This document shows positions 31,527 through 42,683 of a stretch of 64,000 nt of DNA, one piece after another. The position numbers and the translations under genes were made by a program. The stretch covers positions 2,264,645 to 2,328,644 of the forward strand of contig CP022114.1 in the NCBI GenBank assembly GCA_002211745.1, in the 5' to 3' direction. Within the stretch, counting starts at the first letter, position 1. Every line of letters begins with the position of its first letter. The notes below the pieces were generated by a model. That model saw nothing but the letters and a program-made list of their open reading frames with translations, ran no database searches and was not told where the DNA came from. Origin of the DNA: Kluyvera genomosp. 3 (lineage in GTDB: Bacteria; Pseudomonadota; Gammaproteobacteria; Enterobacterales; Enterobacteriaceae).

Positions 31527-34500
31527 ATGACAGAACAACAAAAAATAACCTTCGCTATGCTTAGTCAGCGCCTTGATGCGCTAACCTTGCGGGATAAACA
31601 GCGGTTTGCCCGTCGACTGCACGGCGTTAAGAAAGTTAAAAATCCTGATGCTCAACAGGCCATTTACCAGGAGATGGCGCAGGAAATTGAACAGGCTGCC
31701 GGTAAGGTTGTGCTGCGTGAAGCGTCACGCCCGGTCATTGACTACCCGGAAAATCTGCCTGTCAGCCAGAAAAAACAGGACATCCTCAACGCGGTCCGCG
31801 ATAACCAGGTGGTGATTGTTGCCGGTGAGACCGGTTCGGGTAAAACCACTCAGCTACCGAAAATCTGTATGGAGCTGGGGCGCGGCATTAAAGGCCTGAT
31901 TGGCCATACTCAGCCGCGTCGTCTGGCGGCGCGAACCGTCGCCAACCGTATTGCTGAAGAGCTGAAAACCGAACCCGGTGGCTGCATTGGTTATAAGGTG
32001 CGATTCAGCGATCATGTCAGCGATAACACGATGGTCAAACTGATGACCGACGGTATTCTGCTGGCTGAAATTCAGCAGGACCGCCTGCTGATGCAGTACG
32101 ACACCATCATCATCGATGAAGCGCACGAACGCAGTCTGAACATCGATTTCCTGCTCGGTTATCTGAAAGAACTGCTGCCGCGTCGCCCTGACCTGAAAGT
32201 GATCATCACCTCGGCAACCATCGACCCGGAACGCTTCTCCCGGCACTTTAACAACGCGCCAATTATTGAAGTTTCTGGCCGCACTTATCCGGTCGAAGTG
32301 CGTTATCGCCCGATCGTGGAAGAGGCGGACGATACTGAACGTGATCAGCTGCAGGCGATTTTTGACGCCGTGGATGAACTGGGGCAGGAGAGCCCGGGTG
32401 ATATTCTGATCTTTATGAGCGGTGAGCGCGAAATCCGCGATACCGCCGATGCGCTGAGCAAACGCGATCTGCGCCATACCGAAATTTTGCCGCTGTACGC
32501 GCGGTTGTCGAACAGCGAACAGAACCGCGTCTTCCAGCCGCATAGCGGGCGACGTATCGTGCTGGCCACCAACGTGGCGGAAACCTCGCTCACCGTACCG
32601 GGTATTAAATACGTGATAGACCCGGTACTGCGCGTATCAGTCGCTATAGCTACCGTACGAAGGTACAACGGCTGCCGATTGAGCCAGTGTCGCAGGCTTC
32701 CGCTAACCAACGTAAAGGCCGCTGCGGGCGCGTCTCTGAAGGGATCTGTATTCGTCTCTATTCAGAAGACGACTTCTTGTCTCGCCCTGAGTTTACCGAC
32801 CCGGAAATTCTGCGTACCAACCTGGCGTCCGTTATTTTGCAAATGACCGCGTTGGGCCTGGGCGATATCGCGGCGTTTCCGTTTGTCGAAGCGCCGGATA
32901 AACGCAATATTCAGGACGGCGTGCGTCTGCTGGAAGAGCTGAGCGCCATCACCACCGACGAGCAGCAAACCGCTTATAAGCTGACGCCATTAGGCCGCCA
33001 GTTGAGTCAGTTGCCGGTCGACCCGCGTCTGGCGCGGATGGTGCTGGAAGCGCAGAAACACGGCTGCGTGCGTGAGGCGATGATCATCACCTCGGCGCTG
33101 TCTATTCAGGATCCGCGCGAGCGCCCGATGGACAAACAGCAGGCTTCCGATGAAAAACATCGCCGCTTCCACGATAAAGAGTCTGATTTCCTGGCGTTCG
33201 TTAATCTGTGGAACTACCTCGGCGAGCAGCAGAAAGCGCTGTCGTCTAACCAGTTCCGCCGCCAGTGTAAGCTCGATTTCCTCAACTATCTGCGCGTGCG
33301 TGAGTGGCAGGATATCTACACCCAGCTACGGCAGGTGGTGAAAGAGCTGGGCATTCCGGTCAATAGCGAGCCGGCAGCATACCGTGAAATTCACGTCGCG
33401 CTGTTAACCGGCCTGTTGTCGCACATTGGTATGAAAGACGCGGATAAACAGGAGTTTACCGGCGCGCGTAACGCGCGTTTCTCCATCTTCCCTGGCTCAG
33501 GGTTATTTAAGAAGCCGCCAAAATGGACGATGGTTGCCGAGCTGGTGGAAACCAGCCGTCTGTGGGGCGTATCGCTGCGCGCATCGACCCGGAATGGGTT
33601 GAGCCAGTCGCCCAGCATTTGATGAAGCGCTCCTATAGTGAACCGCACTGGGAGCGGGCGCAGGGCGCGGTGATGGCCACTGAAAAGGTCACCGTCTATG
33701 GCCTGCCGATCGTTGCCGCGCGTAAGGTCAACTACAGCCAGATTGACCCGGCGCTGTGCCGCGAGCTGTTTATTCGTCACGCGCTGGTGGAAGGCGACTG
33801 GCAAACCCGTCACGCTTTCTTCCGCGATAACCTGAAGCTGCGTAGCGAAATTGAAGAGCTGGAACATAAGTCACGTCGTCGCGACATTCTGGTCGATGAT
33901 GAAACGATGTTTGAATTTTACGACCAGCGTATCAGCCATGAGGTGATTTCCGCGCGCCACTTTGACAAGTGGTGGAAACAGGCCAGCCGCGAAACGCCGG
34001 ATCTGCTCAACTTTGAGAAGAGCATGCTGATCAAAGAAGGGCGGAGCAGGTCAGCAAGCTGGACTACCCGAACTTCTGGCATCAGGGCAATCTCAAGCTG
34101 CGTCTGAGCTACCAGTTTGAACCCGGGGCAGACGCCGACGGCGTGACGGTGCATATTCCGCTGCCGCTGTTAAACCAGGTGGAAGAGGCCGGGTTTGAGT
34201 GGCAGATCCAGGGTTGCGCCGCGAGCTGATTATCGCCCTGATTAAATCGTTACCGAAGCCGGTGCGCCGTAACTTTGTGCCTGCACCCAACTATGCCGAA
34301 GCGTTTTTAGGCCGCGTCACGCCGCTGGAGTTACCGCTGCTCGATTCGCTGGAGCGTGAGCTGCGACGGATGACAGGTGTGACGGTTGACCGCGACGCCT
34401 GGCAGTGGGATCAGGTGCCCGATCACCTGAAAATCACGTTCCGCGTGGTGGACGATAAAAACAAAAAACTTCAGGAAGGCCGCTCTTTGCAGGAGCTGAA

Positions 34501-35425
34501 GGACGGACTGAAGGGCAAAGTGCAGGAGACCCTCTCGGCGGTGGCTGACGATGGTATCGAGCAGAATGGACTGCATATCTGGAGTTTTGGCGACCTGCCG
34601 GACCGCTACGAGCAAAAGCGCGGCAACTATAAGGTGAAAGCCTGGCCTGCGTTGGTGGACGAACGCGACAGTGTCGCCATCAAGCTGTTTGATAACGAGC
34701 TGGAGCAGCAGCAGGCGATGTGGCGTGGTCTGCGCCGTTTACTGTTGCTCAACATCCCGTCGCCGATCAAGTATCTGCACGAGAAGTTGCCGAACAAAGC
34801 CAAGCTGGGGCTGTATTTTAACCCTTACGGCAAAGTGCTGGATCTGATTGATGACTGCATCTCCTGCGGTGTCGATAAACTGATCGACGAGGCCGGCGGC
34901 CCGGTGTGGACCGAAGCGGGCTTTAACGCGCTGCATGAGAAAGTGCGCGCCGACCTTAACGAGACGGTGGTCGAGATTGCTAAACAGGTTGAGCAAATCC
35001 TCACGGCGGTATTTAACGTCAACAAACGTCTGAAAGGCCGCGTGGACATGACCATGGCGCTGGGGCTGTCGGATATTAAGGCGCAGATGAACGGTCTGGT
35101 TTATCGCGGTTTCGTTACCGGCAACGGGTTCCGTCGCCTGGGCGATACGCTGCGTTACCTGCAGGCAATTGAAAAACGGCTGGAGAAAATGGCCGTCGAC
35201 CCGCATCGCGACCGTGCGCAGATGCTGAAGGTAGAGAGCGTTCAACAGTCATGGCAACAGTGGCTGAACAAGCTGCCGCCGTCACGGCGTGAGGATGACG
35301 ATGTGAAGGAGATCCGCTGGATGATTGAAGAGCTGCGCGTCAGCTTCTTCGCGCAGCAGTTAGGGACGCCGTATCCGATTTCGGATAAGCGTATTTTGCA
35401 GGCGATGGAGCAGATTACGGCGTAA
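31527..35425 (+). CDS. hrpA: ATP-dependent RNA helicase HrpA (four apparent deletions)
   Basis: This is a large DEAH-box RNA helicase, linked in E. coli to mRNA processing and rescue of stalled ribosomes. Motif I is GETGSGKTTQLPK, motif II is DEAHERSLN, motif III is SATID, and motif VI lies in the QRKGRCGRVSEG region. The winged-helix, OB and long C-terminal regions follow. Bases are missing at 32624, 33564-33567, 34039-34041 and 34208. The restored length of 1300 residues equals E. coli. The four breaks have the same homopolymer character as elsewhere. Confidence 0.96.
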
Positions 35426-35432
35426 GTTGACG

Positions 35433-35462
35433 AAAAAGGCCGCAAGGTTTACCCCTGCGGCC
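35433..35462 (-). terminator. Terminator of the ldr transcript
   Basis: Read on the minus strand, a GGCCGCAGGG...CCTTGCGGCC hairpin is followed by five Ts. It is oriented to end the leftward ldr mRNA, not hrpA. Confidence 0.75.
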
Positions 35463-35515
35463 TGGTTCGGGCGCATGTTGCCATTGTGGCGGATCATAAC
35501 GCCCATCAGAATGCG

Positions 35516-35623
35516 TTACTTCCGGTTACGCCACCTGCTCACAATCACACTAACGAGAACGCCAGCGATGACAGGAGCGGCAAGATCGTGCCAGAAAATA
35601 ACGCTAAACTGCATTAGCGTCAT
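35516..35623 (-). CDS. ldr: Ldr-family type I toxin peptide
   Basis: This 35-residue peptide begins MTLMQFSVIFWHDLAAPVIA and ends SRWRNRK. The FWHDLAAP core, hydrophobic middle and basic WRNRK tail are those of E. coli LdrA-D, inner-membrane toxins of the long direct repeats. Only one copy is visible here. An Rdl-like antisense RNA lies upstream on the other strand, and a leftward terminator follows. I find the match convincing because both toxin and antitoxin are recognisable. Confidence 0.9.
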   Translation of the reverse strand: MTLMQFSVIFWHDLAAPVIAGVLVSVIVSRWRNRK

Positions 35624-35674
35624 ACAGCCGCCTGTGGTTGCAATGGCAACGGTTCGCGGCTATCCTTGAATTGT

Positions 35675-35742
35675 TGAGAGACAAGATTAGCCCCCGTTAT
35701 GTTGCCGGTTTACACCGAACAATGTGCGGGGTTTTCTCTTTC
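35675..35742 (+). ncRNA. rdl: Rdl-type antisense RNA antitoxin
   Basis: The segment with CAAGATTAGCCCCCGTTATG followed by a hairpin and GTGCGGGGTTTTCTCT closely resembles E. coli RdlD, including its AGCCCCCG...TGCGGGG terminator stem. It is transcribed opposite to ldr across the leader of the toxin mRNA, the known arrangement. The 5' end is approximate; TATCCT at 35661-35666 could be its -10 box. Confidence 0.8.
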
Positions 35743-35900
35743 CAGCAACAACGCCACCGGGGATCAAGCCCCGCAACACTGCGCCTCACCGGATAATCCC
35801 GGCTTGCGGCGAATTCTACGTCGATGCGCGACGCAAATCATCCTGCCGTTCGTCAATCTGCGTAGCGTCTCGAATGCCTTTGCAAAGCCGCTTTACTGTT

Positions 35901-37191
35901 TCAATGCCCATAGATCTGATCGACAATCCAGCCATAGGTGGCGACGGGCAGTTGCCCGCTGACGAACTGATTGGGGTTCGCTTTCGGGTTAGCCACCGGC
36001 GAGTGTGGGCGATTGCCGAGGATCACTATCGCCATATGATTAACCGGGTCGATAGCCGTCAGCGTACCGGTCCAGCCGGTATGGCCGTAAACCTGTTGGT
36101 TGCTTAAGCTGCCGAAAGTGGTGGTCATCGACGAATTGCCGTTTACCCGCCAGCCAAGGCCGAAGGTAGCATCCGCTTTTGAACTGCGGGTGAAATCGCC
36201 TACCGTTTTTGCGTCAAATAGCTTCACCTTTCCGTAACCGCCGCCGTTGAGCATCACCTGCATCAACACTGCCATATCATGGGTATTCGAAAATAATCCT
36301 GCGTGGCCGGAGACGCCGCCATCGCATACCAGGCCTTCTCATCATGCACTTCCCCCAGATTGTCTGAGTGCGGATATGCGGAAAATGGATAACGCCGTCA
36401 CGGGTGTTGCCGTTAAGTTCAGTAGCCGCTATCTGATTGCGGCTGAAGCCTTTTTGCAACGGATTAAATAGCGTATGGGTTAACCCTAATGGACGGTAGA
36501 TTGTCTGCTCAACATAGCTATCCAGCGGCATATCCGTCACGGATTCGATGATAAAACCGAGGATCATATAATCAACGTCGCTATAGACATGCTTTGTGCC
36601 CGGCGCATACTGCAACGGCGTGCGCTTAATCATCTCCAGCGTAGTGACTTTATCCTGGGAGTAGAGTTTTCCGGCAACCTGTGGATTAGGGTATTGCGGG
36701 TCGGCGGGAAATCCTGCGGTGTGGTGCAGAATATCGCTGATGCGCAGCGTGTCCTTACCTTTAATCTTATCCTCTGGCCGGTCGGCAAAGCCGGGCAGGT
36801 AGGTGGCAACGCGGTCATCGATGCGGATTTTGCCTTCATAGACCAGTTTCTGCAGCGCAAAATTGGTGGCATACATTTTGGTATTCGAGGCGAGATCGTA
36901 CAGCGTGGCGGTGGTGGCTCGAAGCGGTGAGGACATTAACGTGGAACCGTCGTACTTCTTCGCATCGCCAAATGCTTTTTGATAAACAATATGGTTGTCT
37001 TTAACGATCAGCAGATTGAGGCTGGGGTAACCCTGATTAATTTGATCCTGAATCCAGCTATCCAGCTTATCAAGCCGAGCGCGATCAAAGCCCACCGACT
37101 CCGGCGCAGCTTGGGTTAAAACGGGGTAATCGGCGGCAAAGCTGCTGGCGGAAAAGGCCAGCAGTGAAACCAGTAAAAAACGTCGTGTCAT
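35901..37191 (-). CDS. yfeW: Penicillin-binding protein 4B-like serine hydrolase YfeW (two apparent deletions)
   Basis: This periplasmic beta-lactamase-fold (class C/PBP) protein has DD-carboxypeptidase activity reported in E. coli. A signal peptide (MTRRFLLVSLLAFSASSFAA) is followed by the nucleophile motif SNTK (Ser102-Lys105), a YSD motif and GHTGWTG in place of KTG. The ATG at 37191 is chosen because GAGGGA lies 6 nt upstream. Bases are missing near 36352-36356 and 36315-36320. The restored length is 430 residues (E. coli 434). In E. coli yfeW lies elsewhere on the chromosome. Confidence 0.9.
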
Positions 37192-37295
37192 CATGCGTCC
37201 CTCATCATCGTTTGCCCGATGGTGCAACTCGCGACGCGCAAATACCAGTGCGAATCAGGAGGAATGCAGGAGGGATCGCATTGTCCGTCACCGCG

Positions 37296-37952
37296 TTACG
37301 CGTTCACCCATGCCAGCGTAAAACCATCCCAGCCTTTGATGCCCACGGTTTGTAGTGCCGTCGCCGTCAGGCGCGGGTCGTTACGCATCATCTCAATAAA
37401 CCGGCGGACGCCCTGTACGCGCTCATCATCGCTCTCTGGATGGGTGACTTCGCCGTCGCGTACCACGTTATCACCGATAATCAGCGTACCGGGCCGTGAG
37501 TATTTCAGCGCCCATTGCAGGTAGTAGGGTTATTCGGTTTATCGGCATCGATGAAAATCAGGTCGAACGGCGCGGCGTCCTCCAGCGTCGCTAATGTATC
37601 CAGCGCCGGGCCTTCACGCAGCGTAATGCGATCCTCCAGACCCGCCAGCGCGATATTTTCCCGCGCCACCCGCGCATGCAGCGGATCGGCCTCCAGAGTG
37701 ACTAAACGCCCGCCAGGCGGCAGCTCGCGAGCCATCCAGATGGTGCTGTAAGCCCCAAGCGTGCCAATCTCAAGAATGGATTTCGCCCCCACCATACGGA
37801 CAAACAGCGCCAGCAGCTGCCCTGATTAGCGGCGACATCATGCGCGGGAGACCCGCACGATGATTGTTTTCCAGCACCTGCGCCAATACGGCATCGGTGG
37901 GGACTAAATTTTCGATCAGATACTTATCAACCTCAGACCACTGCTTTTGCAT
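37296..37952 (-). CDS. SAM-dependent O-methyltransferase, catechol type (three apparent deletions)
   Basis: This class I methyltransferase of the O-methyltransferase 3 family (YrrM/caffeoyl-CoA/catechol type) has about 219 residues. The SAM loop SILEIGTLGAYSTIWMA, the acidic LVTLEADP and the metal-linked LIFIDADKPNN then GDNVVRDGEV are visible. Bases are missing near 37846-37848, 37820-37822 and 37527-37529. It begins 21 nt after the outer-membrane factor gene, so it is the last gene of the marR efflux operon. The substrate is probably a phenolic; that is inference. Confidence 0.85.
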
Positions 37953-37973
37953 TGTGACACCTTTAAGGTTTTG

Positions 37974-39349
37974 TCAGCCTGACACTGAAGACCAGCCGCC
38001 TCCAAGCGACCGGTAAAGATCGATTTGCGCCAGCAGCAGGTTGTTTTTTACCTGCACCGCGCTTAATTGCGTTGAAAACAGCGTGCGCTGGGCATCCAGC
38101 ACATCAAGATACGAAGAATAACCGTTGCGATAGCGATTCTGCGCAATGCGCAGCGTTTCCTGGGCCACGCTTTCTTGCCCCTGGAGCTCTGCCAACTGCT
38201 CGCCGTAGCGAGTGATAGCGTCAAGACTATCATTCACCTCTTTAAAGGCGTTACGCACCGTTTTCTCATAGCCGTACAGCGCCTGATTGCGTTGAGCCAT
38301 CGACACGTCAACCTGCGCATTCAATGCCTGACGGTTCAACAGCGGCGCCAGAATACTGCCGCCAAAGCTCCATAAGCGCAGCGGGTTATCGAGCAGGTCG
38401 GGCAGGGTGCGATCCTGGAGGGTACCGGTGGCGGTCAGGTTGATGGACGGCAGCAGCTGCGCTTTCGACGAGGCCAGTGTGGCATCAGCCGCCAGCAGCT
38501 GACGCTGTGCCTGAACGATATCCGGTCGACGCTCCAGAAGCGTCGACGGTAGCTGAGAAGGCAAGGTTAGCGGCGTGAGCTGCGCAAATTCATGGCGAGC
38601 GACAGCGCCGGGATTATTGCCCAGCAATATGCTCAGCGCGTTCTCCTGCTGCGCAATCTGATGACGTAATACCGGAACCTGAGCGCGCGTTGCCCGCAGC
38701 TCGGAGTCCGCCTGCATGAGTTCGAGCCGCGAAGTATAACCGGTCTCAAACTGCCGTTTTGCCAGATGCCAGGCATCTTCGCGCGATTTCAGCGTCTGTT
38801 CAGTGACGCGCAGCTGCTGGTCCAGTGAAAGCAGAGTGACATAGCCGGAGGCGACGGCGGTCGCCACCGTCAGGTCAGCGGCGGCGGCCGCGGCTTTTTG
38901 CGCCTCCAGACTGGCCTGTGCGGCATCAGCGGCGCTGCGGTTTGCGCCCCACAGATCGACATCGTAACTTGCCGTCAGCCACCTTTATAGACGGTGCTGT
39001 GAATCGGCAGGCCAGTGGCGGCAGACTGTGCGCGAGCGCGGCTTCCGCTCAGGCTGGTATCCAGTGAGGGAAACAGGCTGCTGTCGGCGGCGTAAGCGCG
39101 GGCCTGATATTCGTTGACCCGCTCGCGGGCGATCAGCACGTCGCTGTTATGCCGCAGTGCCTGGTCGACGTATTGATTCAGCGCACTGTCGTGGAAGTTA
39201 CGCCACCAGACGCCTTCCACGGTGCTGGTCGGGCCGATATCGGCGCGCCAGGCGGCAGGGATTGCCAGCGTAGGTTGCGCTTGCTGGACATCCGCCGACT
39301 GGCAACCCACCAGGGCGAGCGCTAAAGCAAGGGCCTGAGGACGGATCAT
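37974..39349 (-). CDS. Outer-membrane efflux lipoprotein, NodT family (one apparent deletion)
   Basis: This TolC-like outer-membrane factor has a lipoprotein signal (LALVGC, Cys16), so it is acylated. Two repeats of the coiled-coil OEP domain follow, for example LIARERVNEYQARAYAADSS and LDVLDAQRTLFSTQLSAV. One base is missing near 38979 (YKGGLTASYDVDLWG). The restored length is 458 residues. The start overlaps the adaptor stop (ATGA). With the adaptor and MFS pump it completes a tripartite exporter. Confidence 0.9.
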
Positions 39350-40431
39350 TTTTCCGCCTCCGCGCGCGTATCAATAGTCACCTGTACCGACATCCCTGGG
39401 CGCAGGCGTTCAAGGTTTTTTTGCCCGTCGTCAACAGCGATACGTACCGGAATACGTTGAGCGATTTTGACGAAATTACCGGTGGCGTTGTCCGGCGAAA
39501 TGGCGCTGAACTCGACGCCAGTGGCGGGCGAGATACTTTGTACGGTACCGCGGAATTTCTCGCTGTTCAGGGCGTCAACGCTAAACGTCGCTGGCTGGCC
39601 GACGCGGATGTTTGCCAACTGCGTTTCTTTCAGATTAGCAATGACCCAGTGCTGCGGGGGAACCAGCGGCGTCAGGTGCGTGCCCGCGGTGACGTATGCG
39701 CCTAAACGCACGGCAATTTGCCCGAGCTGCCCATCGGTGGGGGCGATAATGCGCGTGTTTTGCAGGTCAATTTCCGCCAGTTCCAGCGCCGCTTTGGCGT
39801 TGGCAACGTCCGCTTCCAGCGAGTCGCGGTTAACGATGGTGGACTGCAGATCCTGACGCGACATCTCCAGCGTGGCTTTCGCCTGTTCAATATCGGCAGC
39901 ACCCTGCGCGGCGCTGGCGCGAGCGGAATCGCGCTCACGAACGGACAGCGAACCATCGGCGGTGAGTTCCTGCACGCGTTTTAAATCTGCCTGCGATTTA
40001 AGATTCTGCGCGCGAGCGTTTTGTAGCGCCGCTTCGTTGCGGACGATCACCGCCTCGGCGCTTTTCCGCTGCTGAAGATTGTTTTTTAACGCCGCCTCTT
40101 TCATGGCCAACTGAGCCTGCGCCTGATGTACGCGCTGTTTATAGATGCGATCGTCAATCTGAAACAGCACCTGACCTTTTTTCACCTGATTAAAATCCTG
40201 CACGTTAACGCCGGTGACATAACCGCTGACCTGCGGGCTGATAAAGGTGGTCAGGCCGCGTACATAGGCGTTATCGGTAAACTGGCTATGGCGGGTGAAG
40301 GGCGGCAGCTGCCAGGCGTACAGCACAACCAGTACGCCGACCAGGCCGATAGCGGCGGCGGTAAAAATAGACACCACGCGGATGTTGTTTCGGGTGTTGG
40401 CCTGTTGCTGGGCCGCGTCCTGCTGACTCAT
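39346..40431 (-). CDS. EmrA/HlyD-type membrane fusion protein
   Basis: This 361-residue periplasmic adaptor has one N-terminal membrane segment (about 20-42), then TDNAYVRG, a lipoyl half GYVTGVNVQDFNQVKKGQVLFQID, a long coiled-coil hairpin (about 105-215) and the second lipoyl half near IIAPTDGQLGQIAVRLGAYV. The frame is intact. It bridges the EmrB-like pump and the outer-membrane lipoprotein encoded on either side. Confidence 0.93.
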   Translation of the reverse strand: MSQQDAAQQQANTRNNIRVVSIFTAAAIGLVGVLVVLYAWQLPPFTRHSQFTDNAYVRGLTTFISPQVSGYVTGVNVQDFNQVKKGQVLFQIDDRIYKQRVHQAQAQLAMKEAALKNNLQQRKSAEAVIVRNEAALQNARAQNLKSQADLKRVQELTADGSLSVRERDSARASAAQGAADIEQAKATLEMSRQDLQSTIVNRDSLEADVANAKAALELAEIDLQNTRIIAPTDGQLGQIAVRLGAYVTAGTHLTPLVPPQHWVIANLKETQLANIRVGQPATFSVDALNSEKFRGTVQSISPATGVEFSAISPDNATGNFVKIAQRIPVRIAVDDGQKNLERLRPGMSVQVTIDTRAEAEK

Positions 40432-40455
40432 GACGACTCCGGATCTCTCTTGTTG

Positions 40456-42105
40456 TTACTTGCTGCCCGTCGCGCGTTTCAGCGCAATATGAGCAGTGAT
40501 TTTCAGTCTGCATAATCGCCAGAACACCCACAGCAGCGTCGCGGCGGAAATCGCGGCCGTCAGCATATAGGTGTCATTGTAGGCGAGGATATTGGCCTCC
40601 AGCGTCGAGAGGGTTTGCAAGACGCTGCTGGCCTGAACGTTGAGTAGCGCGCTATCGCCAATCTGGTTTTGGTACTGCTGAGCATACTGCTGCAAACGTT
40701 CATTAATCAGTGGGTTGAGGGTGGTTATCTGGTCGGCAAGCTGGCTGGAGTGGAATTTTTCACGCCAGGTCTGAAAGGTGCCGAGAATGGCGGAACCCAG
40801 CAGGCCGCCGACGTTCTGACTCATGCCAAACAGCACCGAGAAGCTCACCAGATTGCGCTGGTCGGCCACCACGCCGCCGATGCCCGCCAGCATCGCCGGA
40901 GCGAGGAAAAAGGCGCTGCCGAAGCCGAGCAGGAACTGGCTGAACATCAGTTGGTCCGGGCGCGTCAGGCTGTTGGATTGGCTGTCGAGCAGCGAGGCAA
41001 TCATGATAAGGGTCAGCGCCGTGGCGGTGGGCCAGTACAGACGGCGCGGGTTTAGCGTCAGACAGCTGGCGATAATACCGCATACGATACCGGCGAAAAT
41101 CGACCAGGCCAGATCGGTCATCTGCTCATTTTGCAGGCCGACATACTGCAGCCAGCCGATTACACCGGTGTTTTGTTCCGCCAGGACAATACGGATTAAC
41201 ACCATAATCAACCCAAACGCAGAATACTGCCGCTGGATAGCCAACGGGTATTGAGCAGCGGGTTGCGACGGTTATGTTCAAACGTGACGGCGGCGACAAT
41301 CAAGACGATCGCAGCGGCGAGTGACCAGCCAATCCACGGTGCTTCGAACCACCAGTCGAGGCGGCCCAGAGAAAGTACGGCACAGATTAGCGCCATGCCC
41401 GGCGCCAGCAGCATGAAGGTGATAAAGTCTTTTTTCTCGAAGACTTTTTTGCGATCGCTTGGCGGCAACTTCAGCGCAATCACGCAGGCCAGCGAAATTA
41501 ACGCCAGCCCCAGTTCGAAGAAATAAAGCCCGCGCCATTCGTCAATTTGCAGCAGTTCGGTGGAAAACAGGCGGGCGAGAGGAATGGCCAGCGACGACCC
41601 GGTAATTCCAATGGTTAGCGCCTTCAGGCGGTGTTTCGCCGGCCAGGCCTGAACCTGATAGTAGATACCGAGAGAACTGAGCGCGGCGGCCACCATGCCG
41701 TGGGCTGCGCGAACCATCAACGCGGAGCTGAGATCGTTGACGAACAGGTGAAAGAAAGTCACCAGCACGTACAGAACGAGGAAACCTTCAGTAAACGCGC
41801 GCAGGCCATACTGTTGGCGGAACTTCACCAGCAGCAGGTTAATTGAGACGTTGGTCATCACGTATACCGCGGGCAGCCAGGCAATCTCCGTTGACCAGGC
41901 GGCGAATGACCCTGTAAATTCTGCAGGTTGGCGGTGACCACCGCGTTGCCAAGCGCGCCGGTCAGGCATACCAGTAGCCCAACAATACCGTAGGCGATGC
42001 GCTTTGGCGTGCTGTGGATGGGCGTTGATGGCGAGCCGAGGATGGCCGGTTTTTCGTGCGGTTCCCAGTCGTGGGGGCGTAAGGGTCGCGACGTGGCGGA
42101 GCCAT
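40456..42105 (-). CDS. EmrB-type MFS (DHA2) drug exporter (three apparent deletions)
   Basis: This is a 14-segment proton-driven exporter. Helix 1 is RIAYGIVGLLVCLTGALGNA, and the end is CRLKITAHIALKRATGSK. The start is best placed at the ATG at 42105, which overlaps the marR stop, and requires one missing C in the G run 42073-42077 to give APHDWEPHEKPAILGSP. A GTG at 42124 in the downstream frame is the alternative. Further missing bases are at 41910-41912 and 41215-41217. The length is about 550 residues. It is the second gene of the operon. Confidence 0.87.
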
Positions 42106-42536
42106 TATTTTTTCTCCACTTCACGTAGCAACTTCATCAGCACCTCGTAGGTCTGTTCCTGCTCCTGAGGCGTGATGACGGTCATTATCTCTTCGCGCAA
42201 GGTGTCGGCGACGTCTTTAACCTGATGATACAGCGCGATACCTTTCTCCGTTGCGACCAGCAGCCGTTTGCGTTTATCGCGCTCGGTGATAACGCGTTCG
42301 ACCAGGCCGAGACTGACCAACCGATTGATCAACGGCACCACGGTAGCGCCTTCTACGCCCAGTTCCTGCGCCAGTTCAGTTTGTGACAGCGGGCGTTCGT
42401 TACGCGCAATGCTGGCAACGGCAACCCAGGTCGCCTGGCTCATGCCTAACCCTTTCAGACGGCGGTCAACGGCAAGCCGCCAGTGGTGGGCGGTCAGGTA
42501 GAGAAGATGGGAGAAATTCAGCTGGCGGTTGTCCAT
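42105..42536 (-). CDS. MarR-family regulator of the efflux operon
   Basis: This dimeric winged-helix repressor has 143 residues and is intact. The DNA-binding part is LSQTELAQELGVEGATVVPLINRLVSLGLVERV and the wing is TERDKRKRLLVATEKG. It overlaps the EmrB-type gene (TAATG) and heads the operon. A perfect 26-bp palindrome lies 11 nt upstream of its start, so autoregulation is likely. The ligand is unknown; family members often bind phenolic acids. Confidence 0.9.
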   Translation of the reverse strand: MDNRQLNFSHLLYLTAHHWRLAVDRRLKGLGMSQATWVAVASIARNERPLSQTELAQELGVEGATVVPLINRLVSLGLVERVITERDKRKRLLVATEKGIALYHQVKDVADTLREEIMTVITPQEQEQTYEVLMKLLREVEKK

Positions 42537-42547
42537 GGCGTTTATTC

Positions 42548-42573
42548 AGAATCATTAGAGCTCTAATGATTCT
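42548..42573. promoter_or_regulatory. 26-bp perfect palindrome, probable MarR-family operator
   Basis: The half-site AGAATCATTAGAG is followed directly by its exact reverse complement. It contains TTAGAGCTCTAA, like SlyA/MarR sites. It lies between 11 and 37 nt upstream of the marR start codon, where it would cover the -10 and transcription start. Confidence 0.78.
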
Positions 42574-42683
42574 AAGTTCGCTGTGAACCATAATTCAAGA
42601 GAATGTGAAAAATAATTGTGATTGGGTAGTGACAATTCGTGGATAACCCGGCCTGGCGCGGTGGCTCTGGCCGGGCTTCTGGT

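Noticed and set aside
42648-42676. CCCGGCC/GGCCGGG inverted repeat downstream of the MHS transporter as a terminator
   Set aside because: The loop is long, the stem is interrupted and no T run follows on either strand, so I cannot support it.
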